Translations under genes and position numbers: made by a program
Notes under the pieces: model-generated
Seen by the model: only the letters and a program-made list of their open reading frames with translations
What the model was told of the DNA's origin: nothing
Databases searched by the model: none
Shown: positions 35,100 through 43,733 of the stretch, piece by piece
How the letters are laid out: each line of letters opens with the position of its first letter
How positions within the stretch are numbered: position 1 is the stretch's first letter
Assembly (NCBI GenBank): GCA_910578865.1
Contig: CAJTRM010000018.1
Coordinates: 1-64,000, forward strand
DNA length: 64,000 bases
From: an uncultured Dorea sp.
GTDB taxonomy: Bacteria; Bacillota_A; Clostridia; Lachnospirales; Lachnospiraceae
Direction of reading: 5' to 3'

Positions 35100-37703
35100 A
35101 TGGAGCAGATGTTGAATTTGAATGGAGCCTGGCATTACTGCGGAAAGGAAGAGGGGGATATGATGATCCCCTGTGCAGTGGAACAGCGGGCAGAAGAGAG
35201 GGATTATGACGGCGTTTACCGGTTTTGGAAAACCATTACTGTGGATGAAGTGCAGGAAAAGCGTCATTATATACTGGAATTTGACGGTGCGAGCTATTGG
35301 TGCAGGATTTCCTGCAATGGAATAGAGATCAGGGAACACGAAGGAATCTGGGAATCCTTTCAGGCGGATATTACGGAGGCACTGAGACAGGGGGAAAACA
35401 GAATTGAGGTGGAACTTCGCAAACCGGATTTCCAAAAGGACAGCCCTTACTTTTTCCGATCAGTGCTGTTTGGGTTTATTCCCGATGTGATGCTTCCCTT
35501 TGGGGGCATCTGGAGGGATGTGCGGCTGAAGGTTGTGGGCGAGGTATCCTTTGTCCGTATGATTCCCCGTTTTTGTGCAGAAGAGAAAAAGATTGTCCTT
35601 CGGAGCGAGATTTCAGGAGAGATTGATCCGAATCGGTCTCTTACCGTTCGGGTGGAGGTGACCGGGCCGGACGGGAGGGTGAATGTCTGGGAAGGTCCTT
35701 TTGACTCGGAGTTTTCCTGCTGCCTGGAAGAGATTACTCTGTGGAGTCCCTCTGCTCCTGTGGTGTACAGAGGAAAGGCAGTGCTGTACCGGGACGGTGT
35801 ATCCCAGGATGAAGCGGCATTTTCGGGAGGGTTCCGCAGGATCCGTACGGACGGCGGAAAATTCTGGATCAATGTTCAGGAGATGGGTTTTAATACGGTA
35901 AAGCATTGCCTGTATTTTCCGCCGGAATACTATTATGAACTCTGTGATGAGATGGGGATTGTGACGTGGCAGGAGCTTCCCCTCTGGCTACCGTATAAAA
36001 ATGCATATTTGGAGGAACGGATCTACAGCCAGTATCCGGGTATGCTGGACGATTTTCTTTCACATCCTACAGTCTTTCTTGTGAGCCTGGGTTGTGAGCT
36101 GGATGCTACCATTGATTCCGGGATGCTGAACCGTCTGTACCGGATGATCAAGGAGCGCGCCCCTGAGATTCTGGTCTGCGATAACAGCGGCTCCGGGGAG
36201 TGCTTTGAGGGGGAGACAGATTCCAGGTCGGATATTTATGATTATCATTTTTATGCGGAACTCTATGAGCTGAATGCGCTGATCAGAGAATTTACTGCAG
36301 ATTATCGAGAGGCAAAGCCGTGGGTGTTCGGTGAGTTCAATGATTCAGATACCTTCCGTCTGGCGGATGAAGGGCAGAAGAAATGGTGGCTGGATCCGGA
36401 CGAGAAAATGAATCCTCTGCGGAGAGTACATAAGGGGTTCGGATCGGATCAGCCGATCTATCGTCAGAAAGAAATTCTGAAAAAATATGGTGTTCTTGGG
36501 GAGACAGAAGGGCTGAAAGAATTAAGCATCTGCCAGATGGCGGAGATACGCAAATTTATCCTTGAGACTACAAGGAGTTTTCCGGAGGTCAACGGCTACA
36601 ACATTACGACCATCCGGGATGTGCCCATCACCACAGCCGGATTGTTTGACGATGAAATGGAGACTAAGACAACTTCGGATCAGATGCGCATCATTAATGG
36701 GGAGGTGGTGGTGTCCTTCCAGAAGGATTTGGCAAGAGTGTGGAAGAGGGGCAGTGACCATTTTCTGAATAAGGACCGCTATCACTATTTCTCCGGAGAG
36801 TATCTGCAGGGCCGGTTTGTGCTTTCTAATAAAAGCAGAGAGAAGCTGGAAGGCACCTGCAGGATTCTGGTTGAACAGGAAGGGACTGTTCTGTGTTCCT
36901 GGGAAGGGGCATTCTGTGCTGCTTCGGATGCGACCGTTGAACTTGGGAAACCGCCGGTGAAGCTTCCGCATACACAGCAGGCCCTGTGCCTGATCCTGCG
37001 CGCCGACCTTCGGTGGGACGGTGGAGGGTATGAGAATACCTGGCCTGTCTGGGTTTATCCGGATACTTTGGCGGACAGAAGGATCTATGTGCTGGATCCG
37101 GCCTGCCGGATTGCCGGGATCGAAGAGCGCTTTACCGTTTCGAGGCTGGAAGATTATGAGGAATTAGGAAGTGTGCAAAAAGGGGATATTCTGGTCGCCA
37201 CTGCCCAGGGAAAGGCGGTGGAGGACGCGGCCCGAAGAGGTGCAGGGGTTATTCTTTTTGTGTCGGATGACACCTGCTGCCCGGTGGTGGAGGTTCCGTT
37301 TTACCGGGAAGGAGTAGTGAAGATACAGGATTACCCGGCCATGGCAGGGACGGCACACCGGGGCTATGCAGGAATCCAGTATTTCGGCGTGGCATCGGAG
37401 TATGCCATTGACAAAGTGAAGCTTGAAGCCCGGGAGGTAGTTTACCGAAGTCTGATCCGCCGGTATGATGCAAGGAAATTTTGCGTAAGTGAGTATGCGG
37501 CAGAGCTGATCCGGGGACAGGGCAGGATGCTGGTCTCCACGCTGCGGATTGAAGGCGGGAGGGGCGAACAGCCGGATGGCCTTGCAGGGAATCGTTTTGG
37601 AATATATCTGCTGAGTGAGTGGATCAAATATTTAGATCATGGAGTGACGTATGGAGACAGAGATGAAATTAACAACGAATCATTATTCCCCGGAGAACAA
37701 TAA
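35100..37703 (+). CDS. Glycoside hydrolase family 2 protein, apparently with an internal deletion
   Basis: 867 residues. The N-terminal jelly-roll sugar-binding domain ('YDGVYRFWKTITVDE'), Ig-like domain and TIM barrel are visible, with acid/base Glu in 'VSLGCELDA' (NE replaced by CE) and likely nucleophile in 'WVFGEFNDS'. At 35873, 'GGKFWIN' runs straight into 'VQEMGFNTVKHCLYFP'; relatives have about 30-40 residues here including an LRG-type strand of the barrel. The C-terminus overlaps the next gene by 53 bases. Cytosolic (no signal). Activity doubtful; specificity unknown. Confidence 0.82.
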   Translation: MEQMLNLNGAWHYCGKEEGDMMIPCAVEQRAEERDYDGVYRFWKTITVDEVQEKRHYILEFDGASYWCRISCNGIEIREHEGIWESFQADITEALRQGENRIEVELRKPDFQKDSPYFFRSVLFGFIPDVMLPFGGIWRDVRLKVVGEVSFVRMIPRFCAEEKKIVLRSEISGEIDPNRSLTVRVEVTGPDGRVNVWEGPFDSEFSCCLEEITLWSPSAPVVYRGKAVLYRDGVSQDEAAFSGGFRRIRTDGGKFWINVQEMGFNTVKHCLYFPPEYYYELCDEMGIVTWQELPLWLPYKNAYLEERIYSQYPGMLDDFLSHPTVFLVSLGCELDATIDSGMLNRLYRMIKERAPEILVCDNSGSGECFEGETDSRSDIYDYHFYAELYELNALIREFTADYREAKPWVFGEFNDSDTFRLADEGQKKWWLDPDEKMNPLRRVHKGFGSDQPIYRQKEILKKYGVLGETEGLKELSICQMAEIRKFILETTRSFPEVNGYNITTIRDVPITTAGLFDDEMETKTTSDQMRIINGEVVVSFQKDLARVWKRGSDHFLNKDRYHYFSGEYLQGRFVLSNKSREKLEGTCRILVEQEGTVLCSWEGAFCAASDATVELGKPPVKLPHTQQALCLILRADLRWDGGGYENTWPVWVYPDTLADRRIYVLDPACRIAGIEERFTVSRLEDYEELGSVQKGDILVATAQGKAVEDAARRGAGVILFVSDDTCCPVVEVPFYREGVVKIQDYPAMAGTAHRGYAGIQYFGVASEYAIDKVKLEAREVVYRSLIRRYDARKFCVSEYAAELIRGQGRMLVSTLRIEGGRGEQPDGLAGNRFGIYLLSEWIKYLDHGVTYGDRDEINNESLFPGEQ

Positions 37704-39837
37704 GCATTTTGAAGGGGCTATGACGCAGGGGAACGGATATCTGAACCTGCGGGCGTCTTTTGAGGAAGAACTGGCGGGGGAAGCACAGGGAGAAAGATAC
37801 TGGCGCCTGCCGGCAAATGTAACACTGGAAAAGATCCGCAACCCGGTTTCCAAATGGGGCGTATATGTTCCGGGGATCTACGGGAAGCATCCGATTCTGG
37901 GTGAGGAACTGGTGAACCTTCCGTATGTGCCCGGCATCAATCTGTACTGCCAGGGTGAAAAGTTTGATATGGGCTGTTCCCGGGTATGACAATTATGAGA
38001 AGAGTCTGGATATGAGAAACGGCGCCCTGAGAAGAAGCCTGATATGGCACACAGAGGCAGGAGCCATTAAGATCCGGTGGGAACGTTATCTGAGTATGTC
38101 AAGAAAGAACTGCATCTTTCAGAGGGTGGTATTCTGTGCACAGGAGGATATGGAACTTACGGTAGAAAACTTTCTGGACGGGGATGTCACCACAAACGGT
38201 TACGATCATGTGGAGCGTCTTGATGCATGGCATGACGGAGGCCTCGAAATGTACCTGACCCTTGACAGCGGGCAGCAGGCAGGAATGCGCTCTGTCATGC
38301 GTATTCCGGGGAAGACAGAACCAGAGTATTCAAAGCAGGGGAGAAGGCTTGCACAGACTTACTGTCTTTCCTTGAAAAGCCGGGAAGAAGTCGTAGTGGA
38401 AAAAGTCGGGATTATTGTGACGGATCTGGACGGTGCTGGGGGAACAAAGCAGCTAAGGGACAGAATCCGGGAGGAAGAAGCCTCCCTCCCGGACTGGGAG
38501 TCGGATTTTCGGGAACATTGCCGGATTTGGGAACATCTTTGGAAGCAGTCTGATGTGGAGATTGACGGGGATGACAGCCTTCAGCGTCATCTTCGGTTCG
38601 GCATCTATCATCTTTTGAGGAGCGCCAATGACAGCAGCAGGGTGGCCATTGATGCCAAAGGATATGCAGGGGAAGCGTATTTCGGGCATTATTTCTGGGA
38701 TATGGAGATCTATCTTCTGCCCTTTTACATATATACACATCCCGAACAGGCGAAAAAGCTGGTGTCCTTCCGGCACCGCACACTGGAAGGGGCCAGAAAA
38801 ATGCGGGCCGCTATGGGTATGCCGGCGCCCGCTATCCGTGGGAGGTCTGTGCCTCCGGGGAGGAACAGTGCTCCAACTGGCAGTATGCAGATCTTGAGAT
38901 CCATGTGACGGCTGACGTGATCTATGGAATGTGTACATATTGTGAGCTCACAGGAGACGGAAGGTTTCTGAGAGAGGAAGGTCTAGAAATGCTGCTGGAG
39001 ACGGCAAGGTACTGGGCGTCAAGAGCAGAAAAAGCAGAAGACGGCTGGCATCTTTTCGGAGTGATGGGGCCGGATGAATATCTGCCCTTTATCGAGGACA
39101 ATGCCTATACCAATTATATGGTTTCTTATTCGCTTGGAAAAACGCTGGAGGTCCTTTCTGCCGCGGAGGAAGAAACCAGGTCGGCCTTTGGGGTTACAGA
39201 GGAGGAATGCCGGCTTTTTGATGAGATCCGGAGAAATCTTCATATCCCGTATGACCGGGAGCGGCAGTTTATCTGGCAGTCTGCGGACTTTGAACGCTAT
39301 GGAGACGTTGACTTTGATCGGATCTGGACGGACAGGAGCCGTCCCTTCGGCACATTTATCTCCCAGGAGCGTAATTACCGCTGTAAGGCATTAAAGCAGG
39401 CGGATACGGTTGCATTGCTGTATTTATTCCGTAAGGAATTTTCTGATGAAATCAAGAAAAATTGCATTGCATACTATGAAAATATCACAACCCACGACTC
39501 TTCTCTTTCCTACATCATACACTCTCTTGTGTATGGAGATATCGGGAATCTGGAAGCAAGCTATGCGTATGCGGCAAAGAGCATGAAGATTGACTGGGAG
39601 GGGCTTGGAGCTGCGGAAGGAATCCACATTGCCAATGCAGGCGGGCTGTGGCAGGGAGTGGTGTGCGGGTTCGGCGGACTCATGGGCATAGATGCAGCCG
39701 GGAAGCCTGTGGTAGAACCCCGGCTTCCCCAGCATATTACCGGAATCCGGTATACAGTATCCCTGAAAGGAACCCGTTATCGGATCTATGTGGAGAAAGA
39801 CCGTGTTCAGATAAAGGAGTGTGAAGAGGACAGATGA
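37651..39837 (+). pseudogene. GH65 glycoside phosphorylase (kojibiose/nigerose phosphorylase-like), two frameshifts
   Basis: Three frames join into one 728-residue protein. Break 1 near 37982-37984: one G too many ('DMGCSR' then 'YDNYEKSLDM'). Break 2 near 38817: one T too few ('RAAMG' then 'YAGARYPWE'). The (alpha/alpha)6 barrel has 'YFGHYFWDMEIYLLPFY', 'YPWEVCASGEE' and the catalytic Glu in 'DLEIHVTADVIYG' in the third frame. The family releases beta-glucose-1-phosphate from alpha-glucosides; the next gene, beta-phosphoglucomutase, uses that product. ATG at 37651 has GGAG six bases upstream. Confidence 0.87.
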
Positions 39838-40511
39838 TCAATCATGTAAATGAAATCTACAGGATGAAAAAGATCAAAGGGGTCATTTTTGATCTGGACG
39901 GTGTAATCTGCAATACGTCCAGATACCACTTCCTGGCATGGGAGGAACTGGCAGATGAGCTGAAAATCCCGTTTACGGAGACGGATAATGAACGGCTGAA
40001 AGGGGTGAGCCGCAGTGTGTCTCTGGATATCCTCCTCTCTCTTGGAGATATTTCGGCAGCCCCGGAACAAAAGGCGGCCTGGATGGAGGAGAAGAATGTC
40101 TGTTATCTGAAATATGTGGAGCAGATGACAGAAGAAGAACTTCTTCCGGGAGTCGGGGAATTTATCGGACGTCTCAGAAAAAACGGAGTGAAGATTGCGC
40201 TCGGATCAGCCAGCAAAAATGCACGGACGATCCTGGAACATCTGGGGAGCCGCAGATGTTTTGACTATATTGTGGACGGTACTATGGTGCGTCATCCCAA
40301 GCCGGATCCGGAGGTGTTCCTTCAGGCGGCGGAAGGGATGGGGCTCTTGCCGGAGGAGTGCCTGGTGTTTGAGGATGCACAGGCCGGACTTTCAGCTGCG
40401 GCGGCGGGCAATATCCGGTGTGTATACGTAGGCGGATCTGAGAAGATAGAAGGCGCCGATTACCGGATTACCGGCTTTTTGGATCAGGGCCTGGAGGAGA
40501 TCGTGTTATGA
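39834..40511 (+). CDS. pgmB: Beta-phosphoglucomutase
   Basis: 225 residues, HAD superfamily. Nucleophile and acid/base in 'GVIFDLDGVICNT' (DxD), cap domain after it with 'GVSRSVSLDILL', Ser in 'ALGSASKNA', Lys in 'VRHPKPDPEVFL' and acidic motif 'VFEDAQAGLSAA'. Converts beta-glucose-1-phosphate to glucose-6-phosphate, the product of the GH65 enzyme just upstream; the two overlap by 4 bases. I took the overlapping ATG at 39834; an ATG at 39864 directly before 'KKIKGVIFDLDG' is possible. Confidence 0.93.
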   Translation: MINHVNEIYRMKKIKGVIFDLDGVICNTSRYHFLAWEELADELKIPFTETDNERLKGVSRSVSLDILLSLGDISAAPEQKAAWMEEKNVCYLKYVEQMTEEELLPGVGEFIGRLRKNGVKIALGSASKNARTILEHLGSRRCFDYIVDGTMVRHPKPDPEVFLQAAEGMGLLPEECLVFEDAQAGLSAAAAGNIRCVYVGGSEKIEGADYRITGFLDQGLEEIVL

Positions 40512-41458
40512 AGGCTGATGAAGGGAAGACACCATGGCAATATAGAACGGTAACATTTTTGTATTTTGGTACAGCCGGGATTATCTCAACTTTTTATTAT
40601 ATGTTTCTGCAGCGGGAGGTGGGGCTGAACCTGGGGATGATCGGGAGGGTGACGGCGTTCGGGGCGGTGTTCTCTCTGGCCTCCCAGCCGGCCCTCGGAT
40701 GTCTTTTTTCCGGGACCAGAAAGAAGAAGCGGTTTATCCGGCTGTATTTTCTTGGGCTGATGGCGGTGCTCGGAGCAATGACAGTCGTGACAGAACGTAC
40801 GGTATTCTTATTTGCGGTTCTATATGGCTGCCTGGCAATTCCAATGATCGGCACGTATGAGATACTTGTTGGCGTGAAGTATATAAAGCCGTTATATCTG
40901 GTCTGCTTTCTTGGGATGGGCAGCTATGTGGGGAGTGACTTCGCATTTTCACCTTATCTGACGCAGCTTTGTGAAAATGCCGAGACGGCAGGAAGGAGCT
41001 TTGGTGTCAGCACAGGGGGAAAGATTTTTTTGGAATTTGTGTTTTTTATGTTCGTGTGCAGAGCTGTGAAACAGTTCCGCGCAAAGTGGATGCTTCTGTC
41101 TGTATTTTTATTTTCTTTCCTGAGATTTGCCTGTATTGCCACCGGGATCCTGCCGGTTGTAATATTGGGCGATCTTCTCCACTGCATTGTATTTCCGGTG
41201 TTTCTCACCGTTATCTTTGAGTATCTGAAACAGATTGTGGATGACAGCCTGACGGCAGGGTGCTACAGCGTCATATCTATGCTGATGTTCGGATTGTCCA
41301 ATCTTGTCTTTCCTCCGCTTCTGTCCGCAGCTGCGGAAAAAGCAGGATTTGGTATCATGTATCTTTCAGACTGCGCTCTGGCGGCGGCAGCGTTTATGAT
41401 CGGGGCATGTTTCCTGCCGGATCGGGACAGGAACCGCGGCGGGGATAAATTCGTTTGA
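40508..41458 (+). CDS. MFS-type transporter, short (HcaT-like), possibly internally deleted
   Basis: 316 residues, about nine hydrophobic segments; relatives of the PPP/HcaT type are near 390. The N-terminal part ('LYFGTAGIISTFYYMFLQREVGLN') and the C-terminal half ('AGRSFGVSTGGKIFLEFVFF' onward) look normal, but the middle ('MIGTYEILVGVKYIKPLYLVC') seems to skip the loop and one or two helices. ATGA overlap with pgmB. Function could be disaccharide uptake in place of or beside the ABC importer. No frameshift is visible. Confidence 0.65.
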   Translation: MKADEGKTPWQYRTVTFLYFGTAGIISTFYYMFLQREVGLNLGMIGRVTAFGAVFSLASQPALGCLFSGTRKKKRFIRLYFLGLMAVLGAMTVVTERTVFLFAVLYGCLAIPMIGTYEILVGVKYIKPLYLVCFLGMGSYVGSDFAFSPYLTQLCENAETAGRSFGVSTGGKIFLEFVFFMFVCRAVKQFRAKWMLLSVFLFSFLRFACIATGILPVVILGDLLHCIVFPVFLTVIFEYLKQIVDDSLTAGCYSVISMLMFGLSNLVFPPLLSAAAEKAGFGIMYLSDCALAAAAFMIGACFLPDRDRNRGGDKFV

Positions 41459-41474
41459 AAATGTTTTTTATATG

Positions 41475-41527
41475 TTTACCTCTCGTTTTGTAGTATAATG
41501 AAATCAGAAACTACATCGGGAGGTAAA
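41475..41527 (+). promoter_or_regulatory. niaR promoter region with inverted repeat
   Basis: TTTACCTC 41475-41482 mirrors GAGGTAAA 41520-41527, with TATAAT 41494-41499 between. The right arm includes the ribosome site and the first start base. It could be an operator pair for the regulator it precedes; it does not match a NiaR site that I can quote with certainty. Confidence 0.4.
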
Positions 41528-42045
41528 TGTATTTTATGACGGGTTCTGACAGAAGAAGGGATATTTTACAGAAAATAAAAGAAAGCAGGTCGCCGGTGTC
41601 CGGGAAGGAACTGGCTTCTCTGTGCGGTGTGAGCCGGCAGGTAATCGTACAGGATATGGCCTTGATTCGTGCGGCGGGATATGATATCATTTCTACGAAT
41701 CGCGGATATATCCTGAATGAACCAAAGGCGGCAAGCCGTATTTTTAAGGTACAGCATACAGATGAACAGATCGAAGAGGAACTGTGTGCCGTTGTTGACC
41801 TGGGTGGCTGTGTGGACACCGTGTTCGTGAACCACAGGGTGTACGGCCGGATGGAGGCAGAGCTTAAGGTGGATTCCAGGAGGAAGGCCGCAGAATTTCT
41901 GGAGGATATCAGAAACGGCAAATCAAGTCCGCTGAAGAATATTACGTCTGACTATCATTATCACAGTGTGAGCGCAGACAGTGAACGCACCCTGGACATG
42001 ATAGAGGACATGCTTAAGAAGAAAGGATTTTTAATAGAGGCATAG
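41527..42045 (+). CDS. niaR: NiaR-type transcriptional repressor (HTH_11 + 3H domain)
   Basis: 172 residues. N-terminal HTH 'VSGKELASLCGVSRQVIVQDMALIRAAG' and C-terminal 3H domain with its histidines in 'FKVQHTDEQ', 'FVNHRVYG' and 'YHYHSVSA'. The known family senses nicotinate and represses NAD synthesis and niacin uptake genes. The start could be 41527 or 41536; GGGAGG at 41518-41523 is a little close for one and far for the other. A YitT-type membrane protein follows 4 bases after the stop, which makes it a candidate target. Confidence 0.88.
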   Translation: MYFMTGSDRRRDILQKIKESRSPVSGKELASLCGVSRQVIVQDMALIRAAGYDIISTNRGYILNEPKAASRIFKVQHTDEQIEEELCAVVDLGGCVDTVFVNHRVYGRMEAELKVDSRRKAAEFLEDIRNGKSSPLKNITSDYHYHSVSADSERTLDMIEDMLKKKGFLIEA

Positions 42046-42049
42046 AGTT

Positions 42050-42910
42050 ATGAAATTTGAAGCAAAAGAAGATTCAAAAAGACTGGCAGTGATCTGCCTG
42101 GCGTCCGTCATTATGGCGCTGAATATCAAATCATTTGTGCGGACCGGAGGGCTGTATCCGGGAGGTGCAACGGGTCTTGCCCTTTTGATCCAGAGAAGCG
42201 TGGATATGTTTTTGGGCGTCGAACTTCCGTATACGGTAGTTAATGTGATATTGAATGCGATTCCCATCTACATCGGGTTTCGTTTTATCGGAAAGAAATT
42301 CACGCTGTATTCCTGTGTGGTCATCGTGCTGGCCAGTGTGCTGACGGATATGCTGCCGGGCTATGCGATCACTTACGATACGCTTCTGATCAGTATTTTC
42401 GGAGGCTTGATCAACGGCGTCTGTATCAGTCTGTGCCTGGTGATGAATGCAACGACCGGAGGGACAGATTTTATAGCCATCTTTTTGTCGGACCGGAAAG
42501 GGATTGATGCTTTTAATATGGTACTGGGGCTTAACGTGGTCATCCTTGGGATCGCCGGAGTGCTTTTTGGATGGGACAAGGCGCTGTACTCCATTATTTT
42601 TCAGTATACGTCCACACAGGTTGTCCATATCCTGTATAAAAAGTACCAGCAGGCCACGATATTTGTGGTGACAGACCATGCGGCCAGCGTATATGAGGCG
42701 ATATCCGAGACATGTAATCACGGGGCAACGATTATGGAAGGGGAGGGCTCCTATGAGCGTAAGGAGCGCAAGGTAGTTTATTCCGTCGTTTCCAGTGCGG
42801 AGAGCAAGCATGTGCTCCGGGCCATCAAAGAGGCCGATCCGCATGCCTTTGTCAATGTCATCAAGACAGAGCAGGTGTCGGGCAGATTTTATCAGAAACC
42901 AAATGAATAG
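42050..42910 (+). CDS. YitT-family membrane protein (YitT + DUF2179)
   Basis: 286 residues. Five or six membrane segments ('GGLYPGGATGLALLIQ', 'LVMNATTGGTDFIAIFLS') then a cytosolic C-terminal DUF2179 domain ('KYQQATIFVVTDHAASVYEAI', 'ERKVVYSVVSSAE'). The family's role is unknown. Four-base gap to niaR means the same transcript, so a link with niacin or NAD is possible. Confidence 0.9.
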   Translation: MKFEAKEDSKRLAVICLASVIMALNIKSFVRTGGLYPGGATGLALLIQRSVDMFLGVELPYTVVNVILNAIPIYIGFRFIGKKFTLYSCVVIVLASVLTDMLPGYAITYDTLLISIFGGLINGVCISLCLVMNATTGGTDFIAIFLSDRKGIDAFNMVLGLNVVILGIAGVLFGWDKALYSIIFQYTSTQVVHILYKKYQQATIFVVTDHAASVYEAISETCNHGATIMEGEGSYERKERKVVYSVVSSAESKHVLRAIKEADPHAFVNVIKTEQVSGRFYQKPNE

Positions 42911-43023
42911 TGTATAAATACCCTCGGTGGTTACTCTGGTAAAGGTTTATGATTAAAAATTTAACGAATAATTACACGAAAAGGACTGATAAACCGGCAA
43001 AACCATGAAAATTTCCGCAGGAA

Positions 43024-43084
43024 TTGCATTTTAGGTACAATGTGGTATAATAATCCAGTACTAAGACAAAAGAGACGGTCTTAG
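43024..43084 (+). promoter_or_regulatory. Promoter and leader hairpin of the DUF6465 gene
   Basis: TTGCAT 43024-43029, 16-base spacer, TATAAT 43046-43051. Just after the start point, CTAAGAC 43061-43067 pairs with GTCTTAG 43078-43084, placing a hairpin at the 5' end of the mRNA about 10 bases before AGGAGG; a likely stability element. Confidence 0.65.
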
Positions 43085-43103
43085 GAATTAAGGAGGAAGT
43101 ATC

Positions 43104-43514
43104 ATGGCCACTAAAAAAGTAGCAGCAGTAATTAAGAAAACCGGAACTGTGAAAGCAGCAGCAGGAAAGGCAGCAACAGGAAAGGCAGAGACGGCTAAGA
43201 TTTCCACAACAGAAAAAGCGGCAGAAACCAAAGCAGAAGTGCCGGAGAAGAAAGAAGAAGTAAAGAAGGCACCTGTAAAGAAGACGCCGGTGAAAAAGGC
43301 AGCGGCCAAGAAAGAGGTCAAAGTAAAAGCAGTTGTTGAATATTACGGAAAACAGGTAGATGAGAAGGATATCATTGCAAATGTGAAGAAGGCATGGACA
43401 AAGTCCGGCAGGAAAGTTGGCGATATCAAGACAATTGATTTGTACATAAAGCCAGAAGAGGGCGCAGTGTATTATGTGATTAACGGCAGCGACACCGGAG
43501 CAGTTGCATTTTAA
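43104..43514 (+). CDS. DUF6465 family protein with Lys/Ala-rich tail
   Basis: 136 residues. Residues 1-75 are a low-complexity Ala/Lys stretch with repeated 'KKAPVKKTPVKKAAAKK'-like units, resembling histone H1-type or nucleoid-binding tails. Residues 76-136 form a small conserved domain ('AVVEYYGKQVDEKDIIANVK', 'IDLYIKPEEGAVYYVING'). Function unknown; DNA or RNA binding is inference from charge. Monocistronic with its own promoter and terminator. Confidence 0.85.
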   Translation: MATKKVAAVIKKTGTVKAAAGKAATGKAETAKISTTEKAAETKAEVPEKKEEVKKAPVKKTPVKKAAAKKEVKVKAVVEYYGKQVDEKDIIANVKKAWTKSGRKVGDIKTIDLYIKPEEGAVYYVINGSDTGAVAF

Positions 43515-43554
43515 TGGGCGGCAGAGAAATGACCGAAGCTGCAAAATAAAGATG

Positions 43555-43594
43555 GGTATCAGTTCCTTACAGAATTGATGCCTGTTTTTTATTT
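43555..43594 (+). terminator. Intrinsic terminator after the DUF6465 gene
   Basis: GGTATCAGTTC 43555-43565 pairs with GAATTGATGCC 43572-43582 (two G-T pairs), followed by six T and ATTTT. Confidence 0.88.
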
Positions 43595-43625
43595 TGTATC
43601 CGGACGGATTAATTTTTTAAGAAAT

Positions 43626-43698
43626 TTGCTCTAAAAACAATATTTATAACAATCCAAGCAACAATTGAATAGACAGTGACAGGAAAGTTCATTATACT
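43626..43698 (+). promoter_or_regulatory. AraC-type operator and promoter of the GH112 gene
   Basis: A 24-base block at 43626-43649 (TTGC, then CAATATTTATAA) is 20/24 identical to 46847-46870 before the ABC importer. A half-site starting at 43637 (ACAATATTTATA) is followed 21 bases later by GCAACAATTGAA at 43658. The -35 TAGACA begins 12 bases after that (43670) and TATACT lies at 43693-43698 with a 17-base spacer. The geometry suits activation by the AraC protein at 45930-46769. Confidence 0.7.
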
Positions 43699-43733
43699 GT
43701 GTGTAAAATAATATTCGGAAAGGAAACGGGGTT

